DNA of 64,000 bases, taken from the NCBI GenBank assembly GCA_026413225.1, contig CM048557.1, forward strand, positions 22,484,871 through 22,548,870. The letters are read 5' to 3'. Position numbers and translations under genes: made by a program. This stretch comes from Otis tarda (taxonomy: Eukaryota; Chordata; Aves; Otidiformes; Otididae). The stretch's first letter is position 1. Every line of letters begins with the position of its first letter. Below, one piece after another: positions 1-11,473 of this stretch. Below the pieces are notes generated by a model. That model did no database searches and was not told the DNA's origin. It was given only the letters and a program-made list of their open reading frames with translations.

Positions 1-1955
1 CAGGGATGGAGCTAGTTTTCCTCTCAGTAGCCAATGTGTTTTGGATTTCACATGGGAAGAATCTTGATAAACACACTGATGTTATGAGTTGTTGCTAATG
101 AGACCCAAGGACACTGTCTGACTTTCCAGGTCTTGCTAATGTGCAGGTGCAGGAAGCTGGGAGGGATACAGCCAGAATAATTAATTGATCCAAAGTGAGT
201 ATTTCATGCCATAAACATCATGCTCAGTATGTAAGTGGGGGTTACAGGTGGTGGGGGCATCTCTGGCATCCCTTGCTCTCTCACTCTTGCCTCCTTTGCT
301 TGCTTCTCAGTTTCATATCTGTGATTGCTGCTTGGGACAGGCTGTATCCGTCATTGGGACATCGGGTGGTAAGAAATAGTTCATTGTTAATGTTGTATAT
401 TTTAGTATCCTTATATTTTGTTATTATTGTAGTTTTCCTTTGCTATTCTAGTAAACTGTCTTCATCTCAACCCATGAGTTTTCCTTTCTTCCCAATTCTC
501 TCCCCTGTTCTGCTGGGTAGGGCGAGGGTAAGCGAGAAACTGCGTGGTGACCAAGGCTAACAACAGAGCAGGTTCCTCCCTGAAAGAGCAAGAATGAGCT
601 ACAAAAGGGTCTTTCCTGAAACTGCTGATCCTGGCAGCTGTGGTCTGCTCTGTGCCCCATGCTACATCGAAGAGGGGAGCACTCGCCGTGCTGGAGCTTC
701 TCCTCACCCCTGGAGCTCCGACCTGCCCAGGGAGAGGAAGGACCTGGGCTCCAGCATGAGCAGGAAGCAAGCTGGTGTAGGGTGGGCAACGGAGGGAACT
801 GACTGCAGCTCTGCCACTCCCTCAGGGTTCCAAAAATTGTGCTATTATCATTCAAAAAGGTAAATGACAGGTAAATGAGTAAGCTGCACATCAGCTTAAT
901 TTGTTCTTCCTGGTTTGAACCACAAAGATATGCGGGCAGGTGGAGGGGCATATTTTTGTGAGACCTCCACCCTAGGGAAAGGTTTGTCTTTCTGGTTTTT
1001 GCCTGGTGAAGTGCGTGTTGCCTGGGACTAGTCTGGAACATGACAGAGGGAGAAGGATATTCTTTCTCATCCTCTGCCTTGTCTTGCAGCTTCCCCCCAG
1101 CTCAACAACATGACATACCATTTAATGCTTACTAAAACCACTGAGTGTCATTATCTCCCTTCACTGAAGTTTGTGTTTCTGCAATATTGGCGTTCCCAAA
1201 ACAATGCACAAAGTGGGAAACACGGTAGATTAAAATGACGGACTAGAGCTGTGTTTAACCTTGAAGGCAAATCTCTAGGTTTCCCCCTCCCACTGATCTC
1301 CAGTGTCCTGCTACTAAACCCCCTCCACCTGGCAGATTCTCAGCGTGCCAGCCGCCTCACTAGCCTGTGCAGAGATGTGTGCCAAGGGACTATATGGACA
1401 CCAAGAAGCTCAGTTCTAACTTTGATCAGCAGCACTGTGTTTAAAACTTAATTGAAAACCTAGTATGAATTAGTCAGCGTTACCTAGTTCCTAGCCCTCG
1501 AATAACAACAACAAAATATATTCTGCAAGCTGAGTACTAGTCTGACAAATGCATGGGAGTATGGAGCAGAGTTCTTGTAGCCGTGTCTGTTTTACTTGTG
1601 TTTAGACTAACCCTACCCTGTGAAGGAGAAGTTTTTTATTTTTTAACAAACTTTGCTTTGACCTGAGGATACATAGAAGGCTGCAGGTATGTTCCTAGAA
1701 AGAAAATATCAAGAAAGAAATCTGTAAAATGGATAGTGTGAATGGAGAACAGATAAAATGATAATTTTGGAAAAAGAATGTGCTACCAAGTGTACCATAC
1801 TCAGGATACTGGTAGGATAATGACAAAATAACCAGGGTCAAGATCCATTTGTCTCATCTTTGTTTAACCACTGATAAAAAGTTTGCTCAGTCTCTGCTTT
1901 TTGCTTCCTTTTTTAAAAATCCCCTATAAACTTTCCTCTTTTTTGTTTGTTGCAG
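1..1955 (+). other. LDLRAD3: LDLRAD3 intron 1, 3' portion
   Basis: This is AT-rich non-coding sequence ending in a strong splice acceptor: a T-rich polypyrimidine tract at about 1931-1950 followed by TGCAG at 1951-1955. The open frames here are short, overlap on both strands and show no recognisable domain. The stretch at about 640-780 is locally GC-richer but gives no recognisable protein. I see no repeat family I can name. The signal-peptide exon of LDLRAD3 is not present and should lie upstream of the window. Confidence 0.85.
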
Positions 1956-2102
1956 AGAGCCAGCTGTTGCCTGGGAATAACTTCACAAATGAATGCAACA
2001 TTCCTGGAAACTTCATGTGCAGTAACGGGCGCTGTATCCCAGGGGCCTGGCAGTGTGATGGGCTGCCGGACTGCTTCGATGACAGTGATGAGAAGGAATG
2101 CC
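1956..2102 (+). CDS. LDLRAD3: LDLRAD3 exon encoding LDL-receptor class A domain 1 (exon 2 by comparison with human)
   Basis: This 147-bp internal exon (49 codons, phase 1 at both ends) belongs to LDLRAD3, a type I membrane protein of the LDL-receptor class A family. It encodes the start of the mature ectodomain ([10 protein letters not shown]) and the first class A module. The module has six cysteines, the CDGLPDC core and the calcium-site motif DDSDEKEC. An N-glycosylation sequon (N-F-T) sits just before the first cysteine. The acceptor is TTGTTGCAG/AGAGCC and the donor is TGCC/GTAAGT. The Glu codon at the start and the Pro codon at the end are split across introns, and the Pro codon is completed by the next exon at 20016. 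Mammalian LDLRAD3 is reported to promote turnover of ITCH-type E3 ligases and APP processing, and to serve as an entry receptor for Venezuelan equine encephalitis virus. From memory, the human protein has Lys where this one has Asp before SDEKEC. Identification is near certain; the exon number is by analogy. Confidence 0.97.
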
Positions 2103-3399
2103 GTAAGTGACCAACGCTATGACCTTAAAGTGCTTAACATCACAAGGCTTGGCTAGGTAGTGTTACTGGTGTGTTCTGTAGTGTATATTAGGTAAGTAAC
2201 AAAGTGACTTGACAGTTTCTTAATTTAGCTATTGTTAGGAAAAATGTGCAGTCTTTCTTACTATTTCAGGTTTTTAAGATTCTTCAAATTATCCAATTTT
2301 AATACAGCCCTTGGCAGCAGGTACCTAAGCCCCTATTCACAGATGGGTAGATTGAGACTGACTTGACTTACAATTCTTCCAGTGGAAGAGCGATGCTTTG
2401 TGATTTTTAGAGATCCTGCGTATACTGCTCCAGCACACTGGCCTAGTGCTGTAAGTTGACCTCCACTACCATCAAGACTAGTTCCTTTCATTTCAAAATT
2501 GTTGCTTGTTTCCTGTTATTCTTGTTCTCTCCTGTCAAAATGTAATTCTTAACCCTTTAAAACTTAATACTGACTTTCTGGAAAGTACACCAAATATGTT
2601 GGCTAATAATGTTTACATGTTTTAATCCTTCCTACAGACCTCCCAGTTCTAGAGAGCTAAAAAAGTCTGATTTGGTTGTCCTCCATGATTTCATCTTTTT
2701 CTTAGCATTAATTAAGCACTAGTTAATGTTATTCAGCCGTTAGTTAGCATGAAACTTTCTAGCCTACATGCTTTACCAGGACAGCAAAGATTATGCTGCA
2801 GCATAACACTATGATTTGAAATCCAGTTGGGAGTGAAAAAAACCCTCAAATTTCATGTGATTCTAGAGCAACTGAGAAATTTTCTGAGAAGTTACTTCTT
2901 TTTGTCTAACAAATGTTGTTCCTCTACGTATATACTTTATGGAGGTTTTCATTAAACCAATTATAAGAAGCTTACCTTCTCCAGGGCACTTTGAAGACAT
3001 AATTAGCTTTGTTTATGGAGCAGAAGGAAGAAAGAATAGCTTCTTCCAAATTAACTGGCTAGAAATACCATGTTTTGTTAAATGCACTTGCTTTTTTTAA
3101 CTTGATGCTGCTTCTTTAACTCCAGTTATCCATCCCTTTTAAAATAAGGTGGCTTTAATAACTGTGCTGTGGAAATCTCCATGAACAGTTCTGCTTTAAG
3201 CCAGTAAGCTTTTCTCCCTTTCTAAGGCATGAGAAGTATCTGTATAAAATATCTGATGCTTTGCAGTCTTTATAAAGCATCAGGTTTGTGTTGCAACATT
3301 GAAGACAGGTTAATTTTTTTTTTCTTTGATTTCAATATCTTAGGAAAAGATAGACCTGTTGTAAGGATTGATCGTTGTCGTGCATGTCTGTTTAAACTC

Positions 3400-3433
3400 T
3401 AGCAGAATTCATATTATAGCAGAATTCATATTA
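3400..3433. repeat. Perfect 17-bp direct tandem duplication
   Basis: The 17-base unit TAGCAGAATTCATATTA occurs twice head to tail, at 3400-3416 and 3417-3433, with no mismatch. It looks like a simple slippage or duplication event in intron 2. No function is implied. Confidence 0.95.
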
Positions 3434-3701
3434 GTGGGAGCTTTGGCAAGAATAAAAAAAGTCCAAAGTTCAAACTGTACATTTCTGTGAGATGTTCTTG
3501 GTGACAACAGCTATGTGATTCTCAGGCTCCTCATTACCTGGATCCTGAATATGCTGCTGGCATGACTTCTGCTGTGCTGTTTCTACTTGAAACAAGCTGA
3601 ATGATGGTGCCATTTATAGGATACAAACCAGGAGGTTTTCTGTCTCTAAGAGTGTTGTCTTCCTCTGCCTTGCATGAATTTTGTTTCACCTGGTACAATT
3701 A

Positions 3702-3754
3702 GAAAATCTTAATGAAGATTTTCATTAACCTTAATGAAGATTTTCTTAATGAAG
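3702..3754. repeat. Direct repeat with embedded 9-bp hairpin
   Basis: A 16-base unit (CTTAATGAAGATTTTC) is present at 3708-3723 and again at 3730-3745, and its first ten bases recur at 3745-3754. At the left edge, GAAAATCTT (3702-3710) and AAGATTTTC (3715-3723) form a perfect 9-bp inverted repeat around a 4-base loop. The element is AT-rich and probably arose by local duplication. Confidence 0.85.
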
Positions 3755-4984
3755 GCTGGGCTGGGAATTTACCCATGAATCGGTAACAGGAAAATACTCT
3801 TTGTGACTGTCTGTTCAAAAATTTCCTTACAAAAATCAGTTTAATCTAGTGTATTGCGGATAGAACACAGTAACTGACAATAAAATATAAATAGCTGCAA
3901 AATGACACTTCATAAAAGTGTTCTTGTCACAACCGACTCAAGTAAACCTCACTGATCCAGGCTATGCTGCAACTATGAATTTAAGTTTCTGTAGAATTGT
4001 CCTTTCTTGGGCTTTTTGTTTAAATACTTACAGCCCAGTTGGTTGTCTAACAGTTTTCTGGATGAGCATCCTTTTAATCCTGCCCAAATTAACGAAGATA
4101 ATTAGACTGTTCTTTCCTCTTTCTGTACATATATCTGCTGATTACCTTCATAAATGTAAAATTAGCATTGAAAAGAGACAACAGGGAGAGCAGGGGATTA
4201 GTGTCCTGTGCTGGCCTGCTGTTAACAGGTCAGATAAGCCAAAACATCTCTAGACAAAAAAAAAAAATATTCATTCAAAATAGGTTCTGTAATGCATCCA
4301 GAGAGCTTCAGGCTGTCTATTCTGCATCTCCATCCTCTCCATTTTAGTAGGCAGCTTTTAACTCTGTATGCTGCCATGAGAAGCATGTCTAATGAAACAG
4401 CCACTGTGTGTGGGCTGCTGAATACGCCTGTGTAGCTGCAGTCTGCACCCTAGCAGAGACGTGGAGTGTGAGAGGAGTCACTGGGGTAAGGAATTACAGC
4501 ATTAGGAAGGAGGCTGAGAAGGTTTTTGCATTGTTAATTGTTGGCTTATGTCTGAATTGAGGAAGTTGGCTTACTGTCTCAAGGATGGGATGGTTCTTCT
4601 AACCCAGAAAACATCCCCTTTTGAATCCTGCCAAGCACCTAGGCTTGCTAATAGCTTCAGAAGGGCAATTCGGTCACTTAAGTATGTGAGTTGTGTAGCT
4701 AAAAGAGTTTGGTTTACTCTTTTGATGAATTTTGAAAATGGTCCCATTCTTATGGTGTACTATTAGTGTTACAAACCAGTCTTTTACATCAGAAAGTAAT
4801 CAAAATTTGGATGGGCTTATACAGCTTGAATCTGGTGTTAGAGAAGTTCCTAGCTCAGAGTTAAGGCATTGAAAGGCAGCCCAGGCATCTTGTCTGAGAA
4901 GGGCAAAGGAAGGAGGAAAATCACTTGTCTCTTCTCCCTGCTTCAGTTTGTGTCAATCTGTAAAGATAGGCTCCTAGATGACTT

Positions 4985-5160
4985 TAGGCTGGAAAGGACT
5001 CTGGAGGTCATTTGGTCCAGCTCTCTGCTCAGAGCAGGATGTACATCCATCAGGGCTGCTCAGGGCTGGTTGTGTGTTGCGCCTTTCCAAGGATGAAGAG
5101 TCCACAGCCCTGCTGGGCACTTGCTCCAGGGTTTGAATATGCCCACTGGAAAAACTTTTT
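4985..5160 (-). mobile_element. Old CR1 LINE 3' end fragment
   Basis: On the + strand this reads as the reverse complement of a CR1 3' region. Recognisable blocks include AGGCTGGAAAGGACTCTGGA, GGTCATTTGGTCCAGCTCTC, TGCTCAGAGCAGG and a later stretch equivalent to the 'stress-the-first-period' CR1 block AGAGTCCACAGCCCTGCTGG. Spacing and order fit avian CR1 tails, but many substitutions and small indels indicate an old copy. It is strongly 5'-truncated, with no ORF left. The element lies antisense to LDLRAD3 in intron 2. Confidence 0.75.
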
Positions 5161-8100
5161 TTAGTAGTACGTGATCAGTTATCAGTGATGAGATAGAAGC
5201 TGAACCAAACAATTTTTAAAAATGGGCAGTGCGATTAACATTCAGATCCTCTGGCCTTAGTGAGTGAGAGAGGGAAATGTAGGAGCCCAGGAATTGTTCT
5301 TGACTGCAGAAACAGCAGCTGAAAAGTAAGAACAGTTGGCATTCAAAATGTGTAAGTGTGTGTGTCACATCTGGTTGCGTCATTGTACCAGCGTGTGTTG
5401 TGTTATTTCTGTCACGCAGCTCCAGGGAGGACAGCCATGCTTGAACATGTCATGCTAGCTTTGCAAGGGTTGGAGCATATGGGTGTGTAGATATAGGTAT
5501 AGAACCTTTTTATTTTTTAAATAATTTCAGACTAGCCTTGGTTACCTTCCTCCTAACAGAATAGGGCTCTACTTACTAAAACTTACCTTGCAGCAAAACT
5601 GGAGTCCTTTCTGCTGTGATGTTGCTTTGCATGAGCTGAGCTGTTGATAGTGAAGACAAAGCCGTAGGAGTAGCATTAGCAGCGTGAGATGGCTGAGTTC
5701 CCAGTGTGTTATACTGCTCTGAGCCCTGCTTTAAGCTGCTTTGTCTGTGATTCCTCATTGACTAACTAGTTCACATTGAAAGGCTTTAATCTTGCTTTAA
5801 AGGGTTTGTGCGTGAATAGGAGTTTGGTTACAGGATTCATTTGATACTGTGGACTGATATTTCTGTGAAGGCAAGTATTTTGGTGTGCCCGCTGAGGAAG
5901 TTTCGTGCACGTAAATGTGTGATTATGTGCGAAGTCTTTCTCTCTTTTTTGGAATTGCCTTATGGTTGAACGTGGAGGTCCAGCAATATTTTATCAGTTC
6001 CATTGCTGTAGCATCTCCTCCTGACTGTCTCCCTTCACAGGAAAACTTAAAACTCATGGTGCCGTTCTCGTTTTCTGTGACCAGCGAGTGAAAAGTGCTC
6101 GTCTGGGTGTGTGGAGGAAATAAGAGGCAGAGCAGAATTACGTGCACCTTGTCCATTCATGTCTTTTCTCTTCCCTTTCTTCCTTTTGTCCCTTTCTGTC
6201 TGCTGCTTGCAGGACCATCTCTGTTCATGATACCACTTTGCTTGTGGACTTTTTCTTCATCTCCCACATGTGCCAGAATCCATACCATCTGTCATCTTCC
6301 TGGCTTCTTCTGTGCCTGGACCCGTGATCTGTTTAACACTTCCCATGCCGGCTGTCTGTGTGCACAGAACATTTCTCGTACTCTTGCCTTCTGTCATGGC
6401 AATGTGATGATAGAAAAATTTTACCCAGTTTTATGTGAGGAGGAGGGTTGAGAAAAGGCATAAGAGCGAGAGAGTAAGCTGAGACAGTGTCTTCAGTGTC
6501 GGGAATCAGAACTGCTTCTCCTTGAAGCGGAATACCTTTGGCTTTTCCTTCAAGCCACTAATTGAGCTTGAAAAAGAATTAATTGACCATAGCAGTATCA
6601 ATGTTTTGTGAGTATTTCAGCTCTCTATAGTTTGAGTAATCTGCTGTCATCAGTGCATCTCCCAAAATGGAGAACCCTTTTTTAGTTTATTCCCCCTGGC
6701 GCTGCTGGTTCTCATCTGTTGGATTGCTCATCAGCCTGTGTAGTCCAATATCTGTAATGCAGGTTTCTTTTAAATGTTAGTGGGCTTTTAACTACTACTA
6801 GTGCTTTTTAGCTGTGTAGATGGTTTATAATGGAGGCTGAGGTTCCTCTTGACAAATACAGCATCTTTACCAGCAGAATTTTCCTGTGGAGCTTATAGGT
6901 GTTGATTTCATAGCTCCTAAATCCTGCTCCGATTGCACACCAGGCATATGTGTACCTGGGGTTAGTGCTTGCACTGGTCAGGGTGGGAGCTGCATGCTGT
7001 CAGCTACTCTGTTTTCTGTCTGTTGTCAGATATGGAGGATAAAAAAATGGCACAAAATAGAGAACCTGAATGGAAAGAGCCTAGAAATGTGTGCTTGCAT
7101 GTATCAAAACACTTTGAGATAAATGGATTATCTTTAGTGCTGATCTTTATACCTACCTGCTGACATACTCCTTCGGGGCCAAGACCTGCATCCTGCTCTT
7201 GGAAGGATTCTCTCCTTAAGATTTAAGAGCACCCTAATGTTTTTACTTAAGCTCATAATTTACTCTGTCATCTTTGTTTCCTCATTTCTTTGCTCTTTGT
7301 ACCTCTTTCTATTAGATTATTACAGAAAGAACAATGTGAACACTGAAAAGGGCTTTTGTCAGCTAATGAGCAACAGCTAGTGGAGGGATGACATGTTGCT
7401 GCCTTTGTCAGCTAACGAGCAGCAGATGGTGCAGATTCAGAGCATGGCACATCATCCGTGCTAAGTGCCTGGCAAGACAGCAGCCAGAATTAGAGACATA
7501 CCAAATACCCAGAAGTCTGGAATTTCCTTCATCGCTTTTCTGTGAGCTGCTTCTTACATGCCAGCTTTGCATGTTCAGCTATGAGCAAATAGTGGCACAC
7601 AGTGAATACAGTGACTAGCTGTGTTAATCCAAGGGCTAAAGAGTGTAGGCTGTGGGCTAGTAAAAAAAAAAAAAATCCTGTGCAAGAATAGCCTTGGGGC
7701 GATGTGTTCTCATCTTAGGAAATTTTGCCTCTCCTGTGTTTCTGTTTCCAGTTGCCACTGTTGCTCATTCAACACAAACATAAAGGTAAAGCAGATCCTT
7801 GAGTCAGTGCTAAAGGCTTTGTGGTTGGAGCGTACAGATGTCTGAGCACCAGGGAATCATCCATGCTTGTAAGGACCGCCAGTAATGCATCATCATCAGA
7901 CCTTGCTCCAATTGTGCTTCAGATAGAGTTGTTATGAGCAAGTCTTCTCCATGGGGGGCAATGCCATCATTAAATTAAATACTGCATGAAAATGGTCGAT
8001 TTTAACTAGCATTCCCCAGTCAGGTACTGAAGCCACCTGCCAAGCAAGCTTCCCATAAAGGTCAGCTTTGTCTCTTGCCCGAGATACATGTGCTTGCAGG

Positions 8101-10112
8101 GGAACCCTTGCAGCCAGAACTGAAGGGTTTATAAAGTCTGCAGTTCTGGGTTGCACTCAGCATGGTGTGATTTTTTGGAGTCCCACAATAGCAGGCTAAC
8201 TCTCATAGCCCTGAACACAGTGACTTCTATTTGGGCAATCTGAGAAAATAGTTTAATCTCAGTGTCTAGCAGATCTGGTAAGAGCCTTTCTGTTCCCGTA
8301 TCAGGGAACTGAAGCCTTCGGAACCCATACTGAAGCCAGGGTCCTGGTGACAAGTACCCTAGGAACTCCTGGATCTGGGAGGCTGCATGCTGTAGTGCAA
8401 AGATCAAGGCCTGAGAAAACATAAATTTTCTTTTTATGTTAAATTCCTTAAAGTGTTTTGAGGGACTTCTGTTAATGTATGGTGGGAGTATTTTCTGATC
8501 TTTGTTTTTATGGTTGTAACCATGCTTCAATTGTTCTTGCAAGCATTTTTAACGGTCTTTGACAGGTTAGTAGAATAACATTTGAGATACTGCTGCAATT
8601 ACTTATTCATTGCTGATATGTTGGCATATTAATCCTTGATTTCACCTTCTTGTATGTGTCTCTTAACAGTGTTCTTAGTTTTACCCTGTAGAGTTTGAAC
8701 TATGTATTTATATATAATAAAAATGCTCTATTTTTTCACATTTGGTTCTGTGTCTCTTTTCTATGTTGGGTATATTTTTAGTTCTACGTAATCTATCTAA
8801 ATGCACAGACAATTTTGTATAAATGCTTTATAATCTCAGAAGACTTTATCAGTCTTCTGGTTTCATGAGGACATGGAGTGAGGAGGTGAGAGATGTGGCA
8901 CAGCTAAGCTTGCATCACTCAAAGCGTCTGTATCTGCACACTTGCTCTTACTCCTCGTTGACCCTGTGCTGGTGGGGAATTTGACTGGATAAGCAATGTA
9001 TTGTAGTTTGAAAATACAGTCCACGATGACCATTTTTAAGTTTCTCCAAGGTTTCCTGTACCTTATTGTTACATCTCCAATTTGAAAACTACCTACCAGA
9101 CAAATGTTGACTGCTCCCTCTGGTGTTCAGCTGCAATGGTTTTTACTGCTCGATGTGTTCAGGAATGGAGAGTGTGTGGGAAAGTGTTTGTTACAGACAA
9201 ATACACATGGTCGTGGGTGAGATATCAAGAATCTTTTCACAAGAATGCTAAATGAAACCCACGCTCTGCAATTAGCAGCCTGGGTTTCCTAAATTATGTG
9301 AAGAATCTTTTCCTGTGCCCTAAAACCTTTCAGCTGGGGAAACTGAAACTCTCACAGAACAAAGGCAGGTTGGTTAGGTTTTCATCTCCAGATTGGTACT
9401 TCAGGTGCGTTTTGACTGACTTAATTACCTCCAGTTTCTACAAAGCAGGCAGTTTTTGAAGAACTGTATGTTTTAAAAGCTTCCCTGCATCAGAGGGGTG
9501 GAAATCATTTAAAAAAGAAGAAAGCCCACTGACACTGAAGCCACGGGTGAGGAAGTTGCTCTGTCCTTGGAGAAGCTCTTGAGTGCAAGAACTTCGGCAC
9601 TGCCTGGTGCAGCCCGCAGTAGGAAGGAGCAGGATCGAGTTGGGACTGCACTGGCTTCAAACCCATGTCATATACCTGGAAGCCTCAGATGAGAACTCTG
9701 ACTGCCTTGTCCTGCCCTCTTTGTGGGGTAGATTTCAGAAGAATGCCTTTAGATTTATTGCTGTTCACTGCTTTTAAAAACAAACAAAAAAATTCATGGA
9801 GTTTGCCCTTGATCAGGAGCGTGCTTTGAATCTGGTCTACACGCAGATCACAAGCTGGAATTATATTAAGGCACTTTATGTACCCATGCTTTTCCTTTTG
9901 TAAGTCCCAAAATTAAAATGGAGGTACAGACAAAATTTACTAATTTTGTAATTTTTGGTCATTACTATCAACCTAAATCATTCTGGTGACAGTCTGAATT
10001 TAGATGTTTGTCCTCACCTTTCCTTCAGCTTTGCTGTGATAGCAGTAAATTCATGACTTGCACACTGCTAAGAATAAGTAACCAATCTTGTAGCCCTTTT
10101 AAAAGACAGAGG

Positions 10113-10148
10113 GAAAAGATCTTGTAGAGAGAAAAGATCTTGTAGAGA
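10113..10148. repeat. Perfect 18-bp direct tandem duplication
   Basis: The unit GAAAAGATCTTGTAGAGA is repeated without mismatch at 10113-10130 and 10131-10148. It is a simple local duplication within intron 2. Confidence 0.95.
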
Positions 10149-11454
10149 CAATGAGTTCTGCAATCTCTATAAGCTATTTAATGACTGCTTGTTATGATAG
10201 TACAATTATTACAGCTGAAAGTATTTTACTTGGGTTTAGCTACTCGTCAGAGCCAGTCTAATGAGTGGCTTTTGTGTACAGGAACAAAGGGCATGAAATA
10301 ACTGTCTGCTATCCTTTTAAATACTAGGCTTTAGGCTCAACAAGCAGAACTCATAGGAATGAGATGCAGCGTTTTGTTATCAAGAAATGCCTGCCCAATT
10401 CGGAAGTAAGCTCTAGGGATTGTCTAAACCAGCTGAGACCTCCTAGAAATACAGCAGCGGGCCAAGACCTCGGGCAGGACTAATCCTATCCGTCTGTAAA
10501 TATTACTGACTTTCAATTGTTTAATATATCAGTGCCCCCCCCAAAAAAAAGATTCTTAAAGCATTCGTTAAAGCCTGGCATTAACTAAGGCTAATGCTAG
10601 AGAAGGGTGATATTATCAAGAGATGCATTCGGATTCCTGGGATTAATATCCAGCATTGCCTAACTGCAACAGGTTTTTTTTTTTTTGTGTAAAGGTGAAG
10701 TCATCTCATCTCCTGCAGTCTGTTGCTGCTAGCCAGGTGTGCTTTTAGCTTTGAGAAGTTTCCAGTACTGGTTTCTCATAAGTTTGGATTCTTTCTTGCT
10801 AGCTAACAGCTTATAGTAGTGTGAGCTAAATAGTTGTGACGTGTGTGTTGTATCAAAGCTCACTACATTTTGGAAAAGATAAATAAACAAGTAATGAATA
10901 CTTGCAAGTATGTGATTTAGCAACATGTCACTTCATTAAAAAAAAAAAAAAGATAACTCCAGCATCAAAATCACTTTGTCACGTTTGAGGATTTTATCTT
11001 ATGATTCTAACACCATTAAAAAGTATTGGAGCTGAGCTTGTACTCTTTAGTTCATCAAATCTGTATCTGCTACTTTGGGAAGAGTGGAGTGGCTGAGACA
11101 TGGTTTGTGGTGCTCACCAGAGGCTTCGGTGGCTGTGAACTTTGGTCATTGTCTGTGTGCAGTTTTGGAGATGGTGACAAGCTGCTGCTGCAAATGAAGG
11201 TGTCCAAAGAAAGTGGAACGGTTGATACGAATAATGGAGCTAGCCATGAAATACTGATTGAGTTAATGTGCTCTGTTCCCCCATGAGCATGAAGGAAGAT
11301 GATACGGGCACAAGGAACAAGATAAAGGCATAGAGATAAGTATAAAAAGCAGTACATTAAAATAGCTAGTATAATTACAGCAACTTGAATACTTTAAAAC
11401 TCTGCATTCCTGCTAAAATCTATGTGAAATTGTGGAAATCTGGGGCTTGTGGGA

Positions 11455-11473
11455 TTTTTTTTTTTTTTTTTTT
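11455..11473. repeat. Poly-T tract (19 T)
   Basis: This is an uninterrupted run of 19 T on the + strand in intron 2. No adjoining retroposon body or target duplication is recognisable, so it is recorded as a homopolymer only. Confidence 0.9.
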
